From Kudoa neothunni (lineage: Eukaryota; Cnidaria): a DNA stretch of 64,000 nt. Location: the NCBI GenBank assembly GCA_964304625.1, contig OZ199840.1, positions 7,440,001 through 7,504,000 on the forward strand, in the 5' to 3' direction. The position numbers were made by a program, and so were the translations under genes. Numbering within the stretch: the stretch's first letter is position 1; every line of letters starts with the position of its first letter. The notes under the pieces are model-generated. The model was not told the DNA's origin. It worked only from the letters and a program-made list of their open reading frames with translations, and searched no databases. Shown here one piece after another: positions 38,852 through 52,539 of the stretch.

Positions 38852-39234
38852 ATCAAAATTAAACTCAATAATTTTTAAATGTGTTATCATTTTTTTGAAT
38901 CTTGATCTCTTATACGTTTATCAAAGTGACTGAATTTGATATCAAATTTAATATATATATATATCAGCTAGATATCTGACTATACGCAATATTTTATTAA
39001 TCGTTTTATAAAATAAATAAAGTATTTGCTTATTTTATTCATAAAGTAGTAGCAATTAATCGACTAAAATCACTAAAATTATTTTAATATATTTCTTTAT
39101 AAAGTATAAAATTAATGTGCATTATTTGGAATATAAACTTAAAGAAAAAAAACCACAAATTTACCAATAATATTTTTATAAATATTAACATGGGGATGCG
39201 AAATTGGGTTTGATATTCGTTTGGGGGTGCGGGG

Positions 39235-39885
39235 AAAAATAAGGGGGAAACGCCGCATTAGAGTGATTGAGCGAGCCCCTATCAGTATATGTGGTTACAA
39301 TTCGTTCCAAAGTCGGAACATCTCTCTTCTCAGTTTCCACCGTAAAGACTCTACCTTCCCCATCCACACCACCAAATATCCAAACATTTTGATTACGGAG
39401 AATTCTACCAACCTCAAATTTTTTTTACACATTTGACTTTCGTCAATTTGTACTTTTATACCAGACCCATCAACTTTATTCGGGTATAATAGGAAATGGC
39501 TTAAACACAGATCGCTAATAAGTTTTTCCAATCAACGGTCATTGAATTTGAAGCAACTCACAGTTCCTTCATTAGAAACGATTGTTTAGTTCCCAACACT
39601 CCGTAAATACAATAATTTGAGGACCTGGTACAGAGGAAATTGGGATTGATAAAAGAATGTATCCTTCCGCAGCGAATATTCAGTTCTGCATGTTTTCAAA
39701 CAGCAGCGGAAACTGCATCCACCAGCAGATTTGCTTCTAGGTGAAAGTTTCATTAGGTTTCCACATATACAACTTCTTGGTCCAGGATGAAGACCAAGGT
39801 TCTGAAAAAATCTATTAAATCTTCTTGATTTGATCTGAAGTAACAGATATCCTCGAAGCTTACATTATCAAGATTTTCCAAAGAA
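39235..39885 (-). pseudogene. Merlin (IS1016/ISXO2-like) transposase remnant 1
   Basis: On the minus strand, with frame breaks, there is a zinc-ribbon-like N-terminus (CGNLMKL, then FRCCLKTCRTEYSLRKDTFF), then VQIDES, which carries the first catalytic residue of the ISXO2 DDE/N fold, then VWIFGGVDGEGRVFTVE and a run toward RIVTTY. The order and spacing match Merlin transposases. The C-terminal catalytic part is missing. Confidence 0.72.
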
Positions 39886-39889
39886 TATA

Positions 39890-41081
39890 TATGGGCTGAT
39901 CAAAAAGTATTGAGACTTTTTAAATATCTCTTCGTACGACAAGGAGGTATTTTTAAAAAATAGAATGTTATAAAAAGTATGAATTCACATATTTTTGTGA
40001 AAAAAATTTAACGAATGAATCATAAAATAAAAAATGGCAACTAGTTGTTTAAATCGCTAAATTGGCCGACGTCGCTCGCGAGAACGTCAGAAAATCACGA
40101 GTAGAGAATTTGTATTAAATTATGTGTAAAACTGGGAAAAAGCAGTGCCGAGACTTATGAAATGTTTCAAAAAGCATTCTTAGACAATTCAATGAGTAGA
40201 AATAGAGTGTTTGAGCGGCGTAAACGATTTAAAGAGGGTAGAAATTCGATTGATGGTGTGGATTGTTCTGGTCGACCTATAATTAGCAGAAATCATGTAA
40301 AAGTTAATGATGTTAAGGATATGATCGATTTCGAACGTAGACTTACCATTAGGGAAATCTCTAATGATATTGGAACATTTTTTGGATCATGCCAAGTAGT
40401 TTTGACTGATGATCTTCGTATGAGGAGAGTTGCGGCCAAATTTGTCCCACGAGTGCTCACATCCGAGCAAAAAGAATTGCGGCTAATTACTTCAAAAGAT
40501 CTACTTCAACGCTCATCAAAAGACGATGAATTCACGAATTTTATCGTAACTGGTGATAAAACTTGGGTTTATGGTTATGATCCCGAAACGAAAGTTTAAT
40601 CTTACATTTGAAAAACGTCATCGTCGCCCAGATCAAAGAAAGCCCGCCAAGTTCGAAGTAAAATCAAAGTTTTACTCACAGAATCTTTTGATATCCAGGG
40701 GATAATTTATGAATACGCACCTGAAGCTTGTACAGTTACAACTGAGTATTACCTCAGAGTTTCGCGGAATTTACGGGATGCCATTCGTCGTAAACAACCC
40801 CACATGCATTCCCCGGGGCGTTGGATACTACATCACAATAATGCCCTCTCACACAAATCTTTAAAAATTCAAGGTTTTTTAACAAAAATTAAATTACAAC
40901 TTAAAGGAAGGAGATTCCACTCCATTGAGGAAATAAAACAGAATGCGACGGAGCAGCTTAAGACGCTGGAAAAAATGTATTGATGCAGACGGAGAGTATT
41001 TCAAGGAGATTAAAAAAATCATTATATTTGTATGTATGTTTTTTAATTTAAAAAGCCTCGATACTTGTTGAACACCCCATT
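39890..41081 (+). mobile_element. mariner element with both terminal repeats
   Basis: The left end gggctgatcaaaaagtattg (about 39893 on) and the right end, read inverted, ggggtgttcaacaagtatcg form imperfect terminal repeats of about 32 bp, continuing into agnctttttaaat on both sides. The interior is a defective mariner transposase. It lies between two Merlin remnants. Confidence 0.85.
40120..41010 (+). pseudogene. mariner transposase, defective
   Basis: It starts CVKLGKSSAETYEMFQKAF and has the paired helix-turn-helix region, then VTGDKTWVYGYDPETK with the first catalytic aspartate. A stop and frame change occur near 40599. The second catalytic motif reads HHNNALSH, with asparagine where mariners have aspartate. 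About 25 residues holding the third aspartate (YSPDLAPCDFFL region) are deleted between FLTKIK and LKGRRFHSIEEI. It resembles SETMAR-like mariners. Confidence 0.85.
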
Positions 41082-41099
41082 TATATTAGGAAGCGTGCC

Positions 41100-41940
41100 G
41101 CGAAGTAGGTTTTCCTAAAGGATAATGGAAGAACTGTATTTTCTCCCCTAAATTCTATTAGTGTGAATTCCTTGGGGCGAAAATAAATGCTTTTTACGAA
41201 TGACAGTGTCATAGATAAGTTACAAGTTGGTCAAACATGTATAATCTGTCTAGCCATCAGTCCAAATAGCTTTGCCTTCTTCAATGTTGTTAACAATGAT
41301 TTTTTCCTGCATTTTTCTATTTTTTTCTTTGAAAATTCTTAAAAAATAATTTTAATTTTTGTTGATTCCTCCGATCATCCGGTAACGTTGATTTTTTAGA
41401 ATTCGACCAACACCATATTTCCGTTTGCAGATATCGTCAGTTAGTTTGAAATGGTGTTCCATCCACTTATTGTTGTGTAAAAACCAATTCCGATGTGAAA
41501 TTTTGATGCCGAATTAAACGTACCGTTAGCAGAAATATTTTATATAAAGGGGGATTTGACTTTTCAAAAATACCTCCTTTTCTTACAGAACTCTTTTTAT
41601 TACACGCGTAGCATTTAACTTGGACGTTAACACCGGTATCTGTCTGATACACAAACAAGTTCTCTCGTCACGTGAACATTTTGTGCGCTTATGCAAAAAA
41701 AATGTTTGGACGTATTTTGATAGTATAGGTACTCCCTAAAATTTTCATAATCCATAATCGATATGCTATTTATATTTTCGAATGTAATTTTTTTTTGAAT
41801 TCGTACGTGGGCGATATTTTGATCTGGAAAATATACGACGATAAACCAGTTAATGTAGGATAGCCAACAAATCTGGGAATGCATGATTCCCAAAGTTTGT
41901 TAGGAGATCCTCGTTTCTCTATCCTTTAAGGCTTAATGAG
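41100..41940 (-). pseudogene. Merlin (IS1016/ISXO2-like) transposase remnant 2
   Basis: The minus strand shows VKCYACNKKSSVRKGGIFEK, the zinc-ribbon plus R-K-G-x-F-F-like motif of Merlin/ISXO2 transposases, then about 250 bases later IIVNNIEEGKAIWTDGW, resembling the TDGWxAY catalytic block, then GIHTN, the usual HTN motif. Frames are broken. It repeats the same domains as the remnant at 39235-39885, so it is a second copy. Confidence 0.65.
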
Positions 41941-42080
41941 TGTATTTGGGATAAGAATAACTTATTATAATTTGATTGAATATATCTTTTTTGAATGATG
42001 TGTGGTAATGATCTTGATTATTTACTGAATTATTGTGGTCTTATTGATTGTCAAATTTCCGGTGATATGTAATGGAAATG

Positions 42081-42226
42081 GCTATTGGCACGGAAAATAA
42101 TATTCAGATGGCAGATTCTAAAAAATTAAATCTACTACCAGCTCGTAAGTTGGAGTTGCCGAAATTAAAAATTCCCGCTGCGCAAGCGGACATGCCGTTT
42201 AGGATTAAATTTTCCCGTGCCAATAG
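42081..42226 (+). mobile_element. 146-bp MITE, copy a
   Basis: Perfectly matching ends GCTATTGGCACGG and CCGTGCCAATAGC; length 146 bp, the same as the copy at 48223-48368. The core is shared with the interior of the larger hAT-type MITEs. Confidence 0.85.
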
Positions 42227-42659
42227 CTTCTGCCGTATGTAATCGGAAATTGCTCCATCAAGTGTTTCATCAAACTTATATATTTAACAACGATATAAAC
42301 CATTTATTTTAACTAATGGATGAACATGGAATGAGTAAAGACTCCCGTGATAATTAAACATCGAAAGGTAGTTGTAATTAGGCTGTGGCTATTTCACAGA
42401 CAATTAATATCTCTAAAACTAGCCAGTCGAATTTACTGTAAATTTATGCATTGATATAATCCATTAATATCAATTGGGTTGTAAATTTTTAAACATATAG
42501 AGATGTTATATAGGTGACCCTAAAATAAAGCACATGGCTGCATGTGAACAGGTTTTTTTGCTTTAGAAACAGATTAGCAATTTAAGTATTCGTTCGAAAA
42601 TGTATTAAACAGTTTTATAAATCTATAACGACAATTTTTCATGATTATGTGCGTGTTAC

Positions 42660-42915
42660 TCTTTAATTTGTGTGCCAGAGTGATGAAACAGAATTTATTT
42701 AACGTTCGCATGGAGTTTAATTCTTTTGATGGATTAGAAAGTGCTATAAAGATTTATGAATGGACATCATATTTTAGCTTGTATTAATGCCGGGAAGAAT
42801 CCTCTTAAATATTAAATGCACAATAACTAAATTAACCAATCCGTTCTCGTTACTGCGAAATTACATATCGATGTATTTTCGGTGGTACTAATAGGCACAC
42901 AAAGAATTAATAATG
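42660..42915 (+). pseudogene. ZSWIM/MULE-like transposase N-terminal fragment
   Basis: The translation reads RMEFNSFDGLESAIKIYEW, then after a frame break RYYEITYRCIFGGTN-like sequence (RYCEITYRCIFGG). This resembles the N-terminal region of ZSWIM3-type MULE proteins (F-S-F at the start, then Y-x-I-x-Y-x-C-I-x-G-G). The match is short, so the assignment is tentative. Confidence 0.4.
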
Positions 42916-45642
42916 AAATAAAAGAAAATTCAAAAATTATTGATCTGTTAAATTTGCACTGAGGATTTCCAATGACGGATTGTTTACTGAATTGCGTAGT
43001 TCTATTTTGGGTGTAACCACCGTCGAAGCACCATAAGTATATAATGTATGTATTTATCTACAAATTTTTACAAAATTATATATATTGGATTTATTTTAAT
43101 ATATAAAATTTAAATAAAGTCTATCCGTTAGTTTTAGATATATTAGTTTCCAGCGAAAGAGCCACTGCATTGTAGTAACGCAAATCAATTGTGTTCACAA
43201 AAAGAACCCAAAAATATCAATCCCAACCATTACCGACTGTTATCGTACGTTACATATACTACAGTAATTTTAAATAGGTTCTAATTTGAATGAAAAATGG
43301 AATTATTACACAACATTTTTATGCCATTCGGGGACCGATGTTGTACTTGACTTGAAAATTTTTTGATATTATAACGGATACATTTATGGATTTTAAAGTG
43401 TAATATCATCAAAATCTTGTTTTTCTACACATAAGTTTTGTCCAGTATTGGAGATGAAATTCTGTTACAATTGGATAAATATCTAGGAATGATAGATTCG
43501 AAAAAAAATAATTATTTTTCCAATAATAAAACTTGGAAGTAACAAATCAAAAGATTTTCCTAATGATAACTTTACCTGATATAATATTTACGTTGTTCCT
43601 TTTTTTATAATTATTTTCATTTGACCTGAGCATTATATGTGCAATATACTTCACCTTTCGTAAGAGTGCAATGAGTGTTTGGCTCTTAAAAAGGAGTGTG
43701 ACGGCCGCCTTATTCTTTTCAAAAGGAATGAGCTTGATTTTAGTTAAGAGGCATTGCTCTAATCAATAATATATTTTTTGCAGTATAAATTGGGGTAATT
43801 AAAAGACTTTTGTAGCATTCACATATGAAATACTTCGAAGCAGTATTGTACTTTCTACGAATCTATAATTTGTCTGATTGGTCAACTCCCTATTGAATGG
43901 TGTATCATTATTAACCATGATGTTTATTTTTTTTAGTTTTCGAAAAATTTTGTAACTTAATTAAAGTATTTAAGCTTCATAAACATTTGATCAAATTGTG
44001 AACTTTATAATCCACATAAGAAAAAAACACATACATTGTCGCGGGTAGAAAATGGCGGATATGCAGAGTTATAGATTGTTTTTGCTTCCACATCACCTTT
44101 AATTTTCAATGTTACCGTTAAGATGATATCATGATATGAAAACACTGGATACATTAATTCGTTATTTTTCTTAACCCCGAGGTTACTTGCTACATACTAA
44201 TAACTAAGTTAATATAGTATTATCTAATTAATATCTAAAAAATTTTATATTTGGAAAATAACTAATAGTACATTTTTTAAATATTAAATTACAAGATTAG
44301 AATTATGTCGGGGGAGGTTTAATTTATTTAATTAGAATAGGATTAACGAGCGGCTCTAAGTAGAATCCTCCAAAAGAAACTGATTTGTTAACTCCGTATT
44401 CATCTCCTAAACTTTTCAAAACATTATAATGTTATTCTATGTGGATGGTTGAATTAGGATAACTTAAAAAATTGTTGTTGGTTAATTGGAAACTTGTGCA
44501 TCTGCCATATGTTTGTTCTATTCATCCAATTATTTTATTCCGTATTTTTAAATTAATTGTACACGTTTATTATTTTTCAAATGTATTATAGTGTTTTTAG
44601 TAGGTTTATATTACAAAAGAAAAGTTTAATTTTAAATGCTCCAAAAAATGATTGAATATTACTACAGTTCGTATGGAGCATGATTTTTCGGGGGTAAATC
44701 TATATTAATTCAATTTTGCATGTTAGATTGATCGATTGAATTCGTATTTTAAAATCTATTTGATACTGTTCTCTTTTTAAAAAAAAGTAGACTAAACATT
44801 GCTTGTGTTGGGATGAGTTAACAAATTGAAACATATAGAGACACTGCTTAGTATTAAGCCTCAACAGATATATGTATATCATACAACAAAATTTTGAACT
44901 TCGATAGGATCAGCAATACATTTGTATTGTGGTAGTTTATTTTTTGGCCATTATATTCAATTGTTAACACAGTAGCGCTCAAAATATAAAATTTTATCGA
45001 TCGTATGAATAAATTATCAATTTTCATTTCGTTTTCTTATATCAATATATAAACCATTCATATTATTCGTTGCTATCATCGCGTTTCATCTGTTTTGTAT
45101 TTATGTGGCCGTCGCTAGAGGATATGACAACTCCAATACATAGATATTATCTATAAATTAATTACCCCTCGTCAATATTATCAAAATTTCATCTTTAAAA
45201 ATTCCGATAAAATTCTCGAATGTTATTAATATATGATGATTAAGGCTCATCAAAGTGTCAAGAAATAATAGTATTAAATAAGTAAGGTTTTTATTGAACA
45301 TTAAAAATTAAACCTGTGAGGATATACCGCACATAGCTCTATAAATCAATAATATGTGAACGCGATTCGTAAAAGCATTCAGTATATCCCAAAACAATAT
45401 ATTAAACACCAGGTATTCACAAAAAAGTTATTTCTATGACAGCGATAAATCCACTTTCGTAAGTTAAACTGTATAGTTTGAAAACAGCAGATGCATATAT
45501 GCAAAAATTTAATATTATTTTTATTAAACGCAAAAATATTCATTAGCCATATACAATTGCTTACATCGGAGATTATACGAAAGGCACACATCGTAATGTC
45601 GATTTCATCCGAGCGAATCAAAATTAGTGGACTGGTCACAAT
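42916..45642. other. AT-rich intergenic region upstream of Rab GDI
   Basis: No supported gene or element. The minus-strand frames at 44700-44882 and 45379-45639 are short and featureless. Confidence 0.5.
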
Positions 45643-47019
45643 ATGGACGAGGAGTATGACGCAATACTGTTGGGCACAGGGATGTCTGAATGCGTTTTGA
45701 GTGGACTGCTGTCCGCATCAGGAAAAAAAGTGTTACACGTTGACAAGAACGACTATTATGGCGGTGAACTTGCTTCATTGAATTTGGACCAGTTGTTTAC
45801 CAAATTCAGCAATCAGAAGGCACCTTCAAAATATGGCGACTCTAAAGATTGGAATGTAGATTTGTGTTTGAAGTTGATCATGGCAGAAAGCGACCTAGTT
45901 AAAATGTTTGTTTACACCCAGGTTACTCGTTATATCGAGTTCAAACAGGTTGATGGCAGTTTTGTTGCTCACAAACAAGCCATACACAAGGTCCCTGTCA
46001 CCGAGGGTGAGGTTATACGCTCGGGAATGTTGGGGTTGTTCGACAAGAAACGTATGTATTGTATGGTTTCTGATGCGAACAAATGTGACTTCAATAAAAA
46101 TGAAGTACCTGTTGAGTTCAATGCACAAACCACAATGGAACAGGTTTTTGACAAATATAAGCTCTCTCCAGATACTCGCTATTTGGTCGGTCATGTTATT
46201 GCGTTACATCAGACCGATGAATACCTAAAGAGACCTTGTCTGGATACTTATAAACGAATGAGAACCTACTCTCAATCATTAAGTCGTTTTGGCAAAAGTC
46301 CATACATCTACCCAATGTATGGATTGGGTGAAATACCACAAGGATTCGCACGCCTTTCCGCAGTTTACGGGGCCACCTACATGCTTAGAACTCCCGTGGA
46401 CGAGATTATTCGTGACGGAGATGGTAGTTTCACTGGTGTGAGAATTGGAGAAAACATTGTGAAGGCCAAAATGGTTGTTGGCGATCCTTCCTATTTTCCG
46501 GATTTGGTCGAAAAGGTTGGTTCTGTTGTGAGATGTATATGCTTGTTGGATCACCCCGTCGCAGGAACCAATAATGTTGGAAGTTGCCAGATTATTATTC
46601 CTGGCCACCAAGCCCACAGAAAATCAGACATCTATGTTGGTGTCGTATCAAAAACTACTGAGTCATGTGCTTCAAATTATTATGTGGCTGTTGTTACTGC
46701 CAATGTGGAGCATCCTGAAGATCCATCAATAGATGTCAAACCTGGTTTGGCATTTTTGGGTGCAGTTTCTGATTCATTTATGTTTGTGTCGGACGTTTTC
46801 CACCCAAAGAATGATGGAACCAAAAATAAGGTATCCCTAGATGTGGATCCTTATGTTTGATTTTATGATTGTATATTTTAGATCTTTATCTCTAAATCCT
46901 ATGACGCGACCACTCATTTTGATACAGCCACTGATGACATCAACGATATTTGGGTGAGAATTACTGGAAAACCATTGGACATTGAAACGCTCGCTCAAAA
47001 TATTCCCCAAGCCGAATAG
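45643..47019 (+). CDS. GDI: Rab GDP dissociation inhibitor
   Basis: Two exons, 45643-46830 and 46882-47019, separated by a 51-bp GT-AG intron, encode 441 residues (human GDI1 has 447). GDI extracts prenylated GDP-bound Rab proteins from membranes and recycles them through the cytosol. The start MDEEYDAILLGTGMSE is the conserved nucleotide-fold-like N-terminus. DWNVDL and LVKMFVYTQVTRYIEF follow at about 68-100, the family signature YGLGEIPQGFARLSA is at about residues 226-240, and the C-terminal exon carries SYDATTHF. It is intact. The exon of 1188 nt is far longer than exons in neighbouring genes, and its sequence is richer in G and C than the surroundings. Confidence 0.96.
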
Positions 47020-50000
47020 AATAGTATTTGTTTCTAATAAGATAACATTTCTTGTTTCGCTACAAATTGTGGGGTCACAAGATATTTTTATTTCTCATAT
47101 TAAATGTTTAATCGTAATCATTGTGTTGTTTTTTTACGCATAATGTCCGGTGATTTTATTGTATACTGTCACATTATACTTGGGTCGTAATTATGATCTC
47201 CCCTTCTATAGTGTGTATTCTTAGTATAGTAGGTAATCGATTTTCCGTAATCCCCTTGGGACCAGAACAAAGTTTCTGAAAATGCATCATTGCTCAATTT
47301 TACTTATTTTGTTTAATGCGTGTGCGGAAAATTAAAAACATTTTGTATTGAAGTGATATTATGAGGTTCACAATTATTAATTTTTAGAAATATTTTAACA
47401 TAGCTTGGAAAAAATCTGGTGGCTAAGTATTTAGATCGTTATCATATGCAATAATGAGGGTTTTAAATGAAGTGCTTTTTTAGTTGGACTTTAAAAATAA
47501 ATTTTTTGTTTACTGAGAGATAGTAGTTAACTTGTTGAACTTTTTTAGTGATACGCGAATGATGTTATATAATTTATTTTCATGATTAAAAGTTGGGCTA
47601 CAAAAATATACGTATAAATTGTTAACAGTTCTTTTGAAATTACTATTTTAAAAAATAGGTATATTTTAAATGTTTCATCATCATCCTCGCATTCTTATTT
47701 TTCTCGAATTGAATGAGTAAATTTTTATTGGCGTTAAAAAATCGTTAATTCTTATGATGACAAATCAAAGGGCGCTTTGAACTACTCCTAGAGATGGAAG
47801 TATAAAATTAGCTCATCAATCATTTTCGATCTCTTTCGAGGTGTAAATTGGATTATACGCGTAAATCGAAACTTACTTTAGAAAATTTGTACATATTACA
47901 ATAATAAAACACTGTTTTGTTGATTGAATACTATAGTTGTATATAAAGTTAAAAGAGCCCTGTAGAATATCTTGCAGCAATATCACTAAATTTTCTTACC
48001 AGTTATCGTAACAGTTTCAAGTGTATGAATGGCCATCAAAACAAATAGACCATTTTTAAATTAAGGCGCAACTTAGAACTATAAAATCTCCTAAATGTAA
48101 TAACTTTTTTAGTTAAACTCCTTTGCTAATTTTTTTCACATTTAATGGTCTATAATAAATCATATTTGTTAACCCTAATGCCTCTAATCTATTGCAAATT
48201 ATAGCACAAAAATTAGGTAGAGGCTATTGATACAGTAAAATTTAATCCTAAATGGCATGTCCACTTGAGCAAAGAGAATTTTTAATCCCAGTAACTCCAA
48301 CTTTCAAGCTGATTTTATATTTAATTTTTTAGAATATGCTATATTTAATTATTTACCGTGCCAATAGCCACTCCCTAAAAGTTATTATTTGATTCCTCAT
48401 CCAGGATGTTCCTTTTGGATGAATTCAAATTTATTTTATGAGAAAATTAACTCGACATTCTTATTTTCGCAGCCTTCAAACCAGAAATATGTACGAGATC
48501 AAAATCTCGAAATTTAAAAGATTTATCTATTTCATTCGCAAATTTTTAAATAATGGAAAAAATATTTAACTGTTTTTACGTCTAAATGATTTGCAATGAT
48601 ATTATGGATGCAATTAATCAAAGCAGAGAATTTTGAAAATTAGAGTCGAAGCCGAAAACCGTCGTAAAGTCGATAATCTCTATTTTTTATAAAATAACTT
48701 CCTTATAAATTACTTTTTATGTAACTGAAATTAACAATTACATAAAATAAACTGTCTGAAGTTACAAAAATAGTGTTGGCTCTGATAATCATTTATAAAA
48801 GAGAAAAAAGTAAAAGTACGAAAAATCGATTACCTAGTGTATAATTCGTAATGTTGATAATTAGAACCAGATGTCATTTAGGTATGATTGATCAATTTTT
48901 TTTAATTTAATCGCAATATTTTTTCTTCGTGTCTAGAGTTATTTTTGTTAAAAGATGTTTTTTAAATTTATTTAATACATCCTTTGGAAAGTACATTTTC
49001 ATTTGGGTTCGAGTTAATTTAAAGATACGCTTCAAACTTTAAAAGAGGGTTTACATCCTTTGTATGTGATGAGGTACTTTCATATCCAATTTTGAAGGTC
49101 AAAAGATATCTTTAAAGAGGAACAGCGTTAAACCAGACAAAAATGATTTTTTGTTTTAGGATAAGTTTTCTTAAAGATAATTTAGGATTTTTTTAATTAG
49201 ATGAATCTTTTCTCTATGTTCATTCAAATTAAATTTAAACCCAAGTTATTTTACTGGATTAAATTGTTACATAGAACGTATTTTCTACAACCCTCTAATG
49301 TTAGTTAGATAATAATATAACGTTTATTTCCTTGGATTTATATCTTAATTAAAATAGAAAAGAACGTATCTAAACAACGCCTTTTGTTTTATTTACTTAA
49401 GTGACAATTCTTTACAAATGCATTGCAAATATAGAAAACTAAATTAACCCATGTGGAGATTTTCAAAGTTTGAAATGAAATCGCGTCTTATTAATTAAAA
49501 TTTTTTTTATTGTAATGAGTTGTAACGGATTCTTAAAAACCCAGTTAGTTAGGAAACGCTGACCTAACGCATTATTTCTTTGTGTATTGTTGCACATGCA
49601 CAAACATATATAAAACATATATACAAAATCAGGCACTTGTGAGTATTTGCTTCGGGTAAGCATTCGATGATTTCACCACAGTATTAGATTACCACGCATT
49701 TCGAAACATCCAACAAAATTATAATTAAAAAGTTTAAAACATGTTAAAGTTAAATTTAAGAATTTTTAAAAAGTTAAATTATTTTAAAACAAATGAAGTA
49801 AATAAAACAGTATGAGGCATTTCTCTTTAATTCTATGTAAAAAATCGTCTTGTGATAATAAGACCACACAACCATTCTCTATTGTTGAACCAGATAGTTT
49901 ATGAAATTCGGGTAATTTTATCCAACTTTTCTGTAATGATGGCGACTATGGGATACTATGGGATAGGCTTACCATCAGCAATATCGTTCATTTTTCTTCT

Positions 50001-50600
50001 TATGGAAGTTTTGAATATGTCTTAAGATAGTCGCTATTATTCATGATTCATACGGCATTGTTACAGTAAACAAATTGGAAATTATTTACACGGTATATTG
50101 TAATTTTTCAAGTTCCTGCAAATAAAATTATTTTTTGCCAATTTTACGCCGAAAAAACAACATAAAAGTTATCAAAACTTGTGTATAAACTTCCGAACTT
50201 TTAATATTGTGCCGAATATGATCGAGGCGTAACGAAGATTCGGCTTCCAGGGTCCAATAAAACGTCGCATCTGACACTTCCTAATTTCGGTCATGCCTGT
50301 AAAATTGGTAGGCAGCCTAGAAGCAGTGTCAGATTGTGCTTATGCTTTTGAAAAATTATCAAAATTTTATTATTTGATGCAAAATAAACAGATAAATAAA
50401 TATAACATTATTAAATTAAAGAAAACTGTTTGTAATAAAATTATTTTTGCTGTTTTGTACCTACAAGGGTATGCACTGCATACTCCGCATACTCTGAGGT
50501 CGCGCGCATGTACAAAATGACTGGACCCGACCACATTTAAGAAAGCAGGACACCGGGGTTTGCATTCATGTTGGGACTCCCAGGGAATCAATCTGGGGTT
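47020..50600. other. AT-rich intergenic region
   Basis: Apart from the MITE at 48223-48368 I see no element or gene. The open frames at 49463-49663 and 50293-50606 have no recognisable features. Confidence 0.5.
48223..48368 (-). mobile_element. 146-bp MITE, copy b
   Basis: Ends GCTATTGATACAG and, inverted, GCTATTGGCACGG. Same 146-bp length as the copy at 42081 and the reverse orientation of its core. Confidence 0.8.
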
Positions 50601-50639
50601 GAGCAATATTCATTTCTGGAATTTTCGTACGAACATTAA

Positions 50640-51510
50640 TTATTTAATCATAGAAAATATAATAGTAATTAATCTTTACCGTTGTCTTCTAAACGGTGGC
50701 ACTTTTCAATGAATGACCCAGAATTCTTTGAAAATTGTAATATTTTTCTCTTCTTTGATGGGATTGCAAGAATTTGTCATTCTTTCTTTCAAGTCAGATC
50801 TTCCATTTAAGGACCTATTTCGTATGATACGTGGCTTATTTAATGAAATCATTCCCTCGCAATGATTCAAAAATGGTGCATAAATGGGTAAATAATAAAC
50901 TTGTGGAACTCAACTATCATAAAATTCTTCATTTTAATGATGGAACCTATCATTGTTTATTATGATAGAAAATGTATCATGCCCAATTGTTTCTTGACTT
51001 TCTTTTTGAAGCGTCTGAGAAATTTCAGTGTTGGCGATTTAAAAATTTTCTTCATAGTGGATAAATCCTTTGATGAAAAACAAGGATTATAGTTATATTT
51101 GTTCCTACGCTGTTTTGAAGAGGAGAATCCGAATTTCCATCTCTCATTGCGCGAACACGAGTTTGTGTCACATATAGATTGAATGTGCTTTCATTCACGA
51201 AAATTAACTTTTTGTATCTGATATGAATTGGAAAGTTTCCGTGCTATTTTACGTATTCCTTTCTTTTTAACTTAGTTTGGTCTGTCAGAATTTCGACTTA
51301 GTGGAATACTTATTATCACCTTAAAAGCGAGCTTCATTGACATTAACCATCTCCATACGATTGTTTCGAACGCTTTAAGATCTGATTTCCCAATCATCAT
51401 AGAAATAGATATTGTGCAGTCATCATTAACGAGACTAAGGAGTTGGCCTCTTATTTCATCGTTTACAACGTCACGTCTTATTCCTTCTCTTTACGATTTG
51501 GTTGTAATAT
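50640..51510 (-). pseudogene. IS630/Tc1-type DDE transposase remnant
   Basis: Minus-strand pieces: FVNESTFNLYVTQTRVRA (about 51200), where the family has a catalytic DES, then NITI, and near 50860-50820 an APFLNHCEG block standing for YSPFLNPCE, which carries the final glutamate. Frames shift several times. It differs from the Tc1-like remnants at 6640 and 52540, so it is a separate lineage or an older copy. Confidence 0.6.
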
Positions 51511-52539
51511 TGTCCTCATTATATCCTGAAAATATTGTTAACCGTTAAGGTGTTTCTTTTGAGAAATTGCGCTATATTAACATGGGGTTTCCTTACGTTG
51601 ACGACAAGGTGATAGATTCTTTTTCATCATGGTCCAAGATTTTATTGTAATGAGTCCTCTGTTAATGCTGAATAAACTTTTTAATCTGAATCTAATTTCA
51701 AACTATCGAAATCATAAATGGCATAATTCCAACTTGGATGTAAACCTTGGTAATACTCAACGATGATAAATCAATTTTGTTCATTTTATACTAAGGTAAG
51801 AGTCACGCGTTGCAAAAGTTATTTGTTGTGGGTTCTGAGTGCAATTTTTCGGATACAATGACTTAAGGTTCTTACGTAATTATTTTGAATACGCATTACA
51901 CCAATGGTGGGTACACATTCAGGCTTGGGGATTATATGAGAATATTATGGGTTGCCAAAGGGTTATATGTTATAAAATCTCTAATTAATATCTGACATAA
52001 TGATATAATGTATCATATAAATAATAAAGCGGGAAAAAACTAACAAAGTTAAATATAAACAATCATTTTTTTATAATTTTATTATATCATATCAAGGAGT
52101 AACGTTGTTGGTTGAACCTCATAGTACTTTATTTAAATTCATATCAAACAAAATTGATCTATTCTGGCGTTTATTTATTTTCATGCTGGAGGAACTTTGA
52201 TTGCAAATATAATTAGATTCGGGCATTGAGAGTATTTTGGCCAGGAATTTTTTCATACAAAGAAAAGCTTAGGATGGCATCGATATGTAGAAATCAATTA
52301 GAGATATGTTGAGAAATACAGTGTTTCAAGTTCGAGATGCATTATCTGAAAAAAATGGGTCATTGTTAATATTAAAATAATCAATCAATTTTCAATAATT
52401 TTGTTGTTTAAGTATCGTGGGAAAAACTCTCCGCATGATTACAATAATTTTTACATTGCGTAATTGTCACATCACTTGGATTAGATTTTATCTCCTTTAA
52501 AGTTAAACTTTAGTTGTTGGATTCTTGTTTCATTATTAT

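Larger units (their letters stand above)
36192..39232 (+). mobile_element. ZBED5-like hAT transposon, right end lost
   Basis: The left terminus is CAGGGTTTCCCATGG at 36192. The transposase follows, and a 3' tail resembling GGGGGTGCGGGGAAAA near 39220 is cut before the expected TGGGAAACCCTG. The element runs into a Merlin remnant. A SINE splits the transposase. Confidence 0.7.

Noticed and set aside
45895-46617. Three open frames on the minus strand and one shifted plus frame over the Rab GDI exon
   Set aside because: They are antisense or out-of-frame shadows of a well-conserved coding exon.
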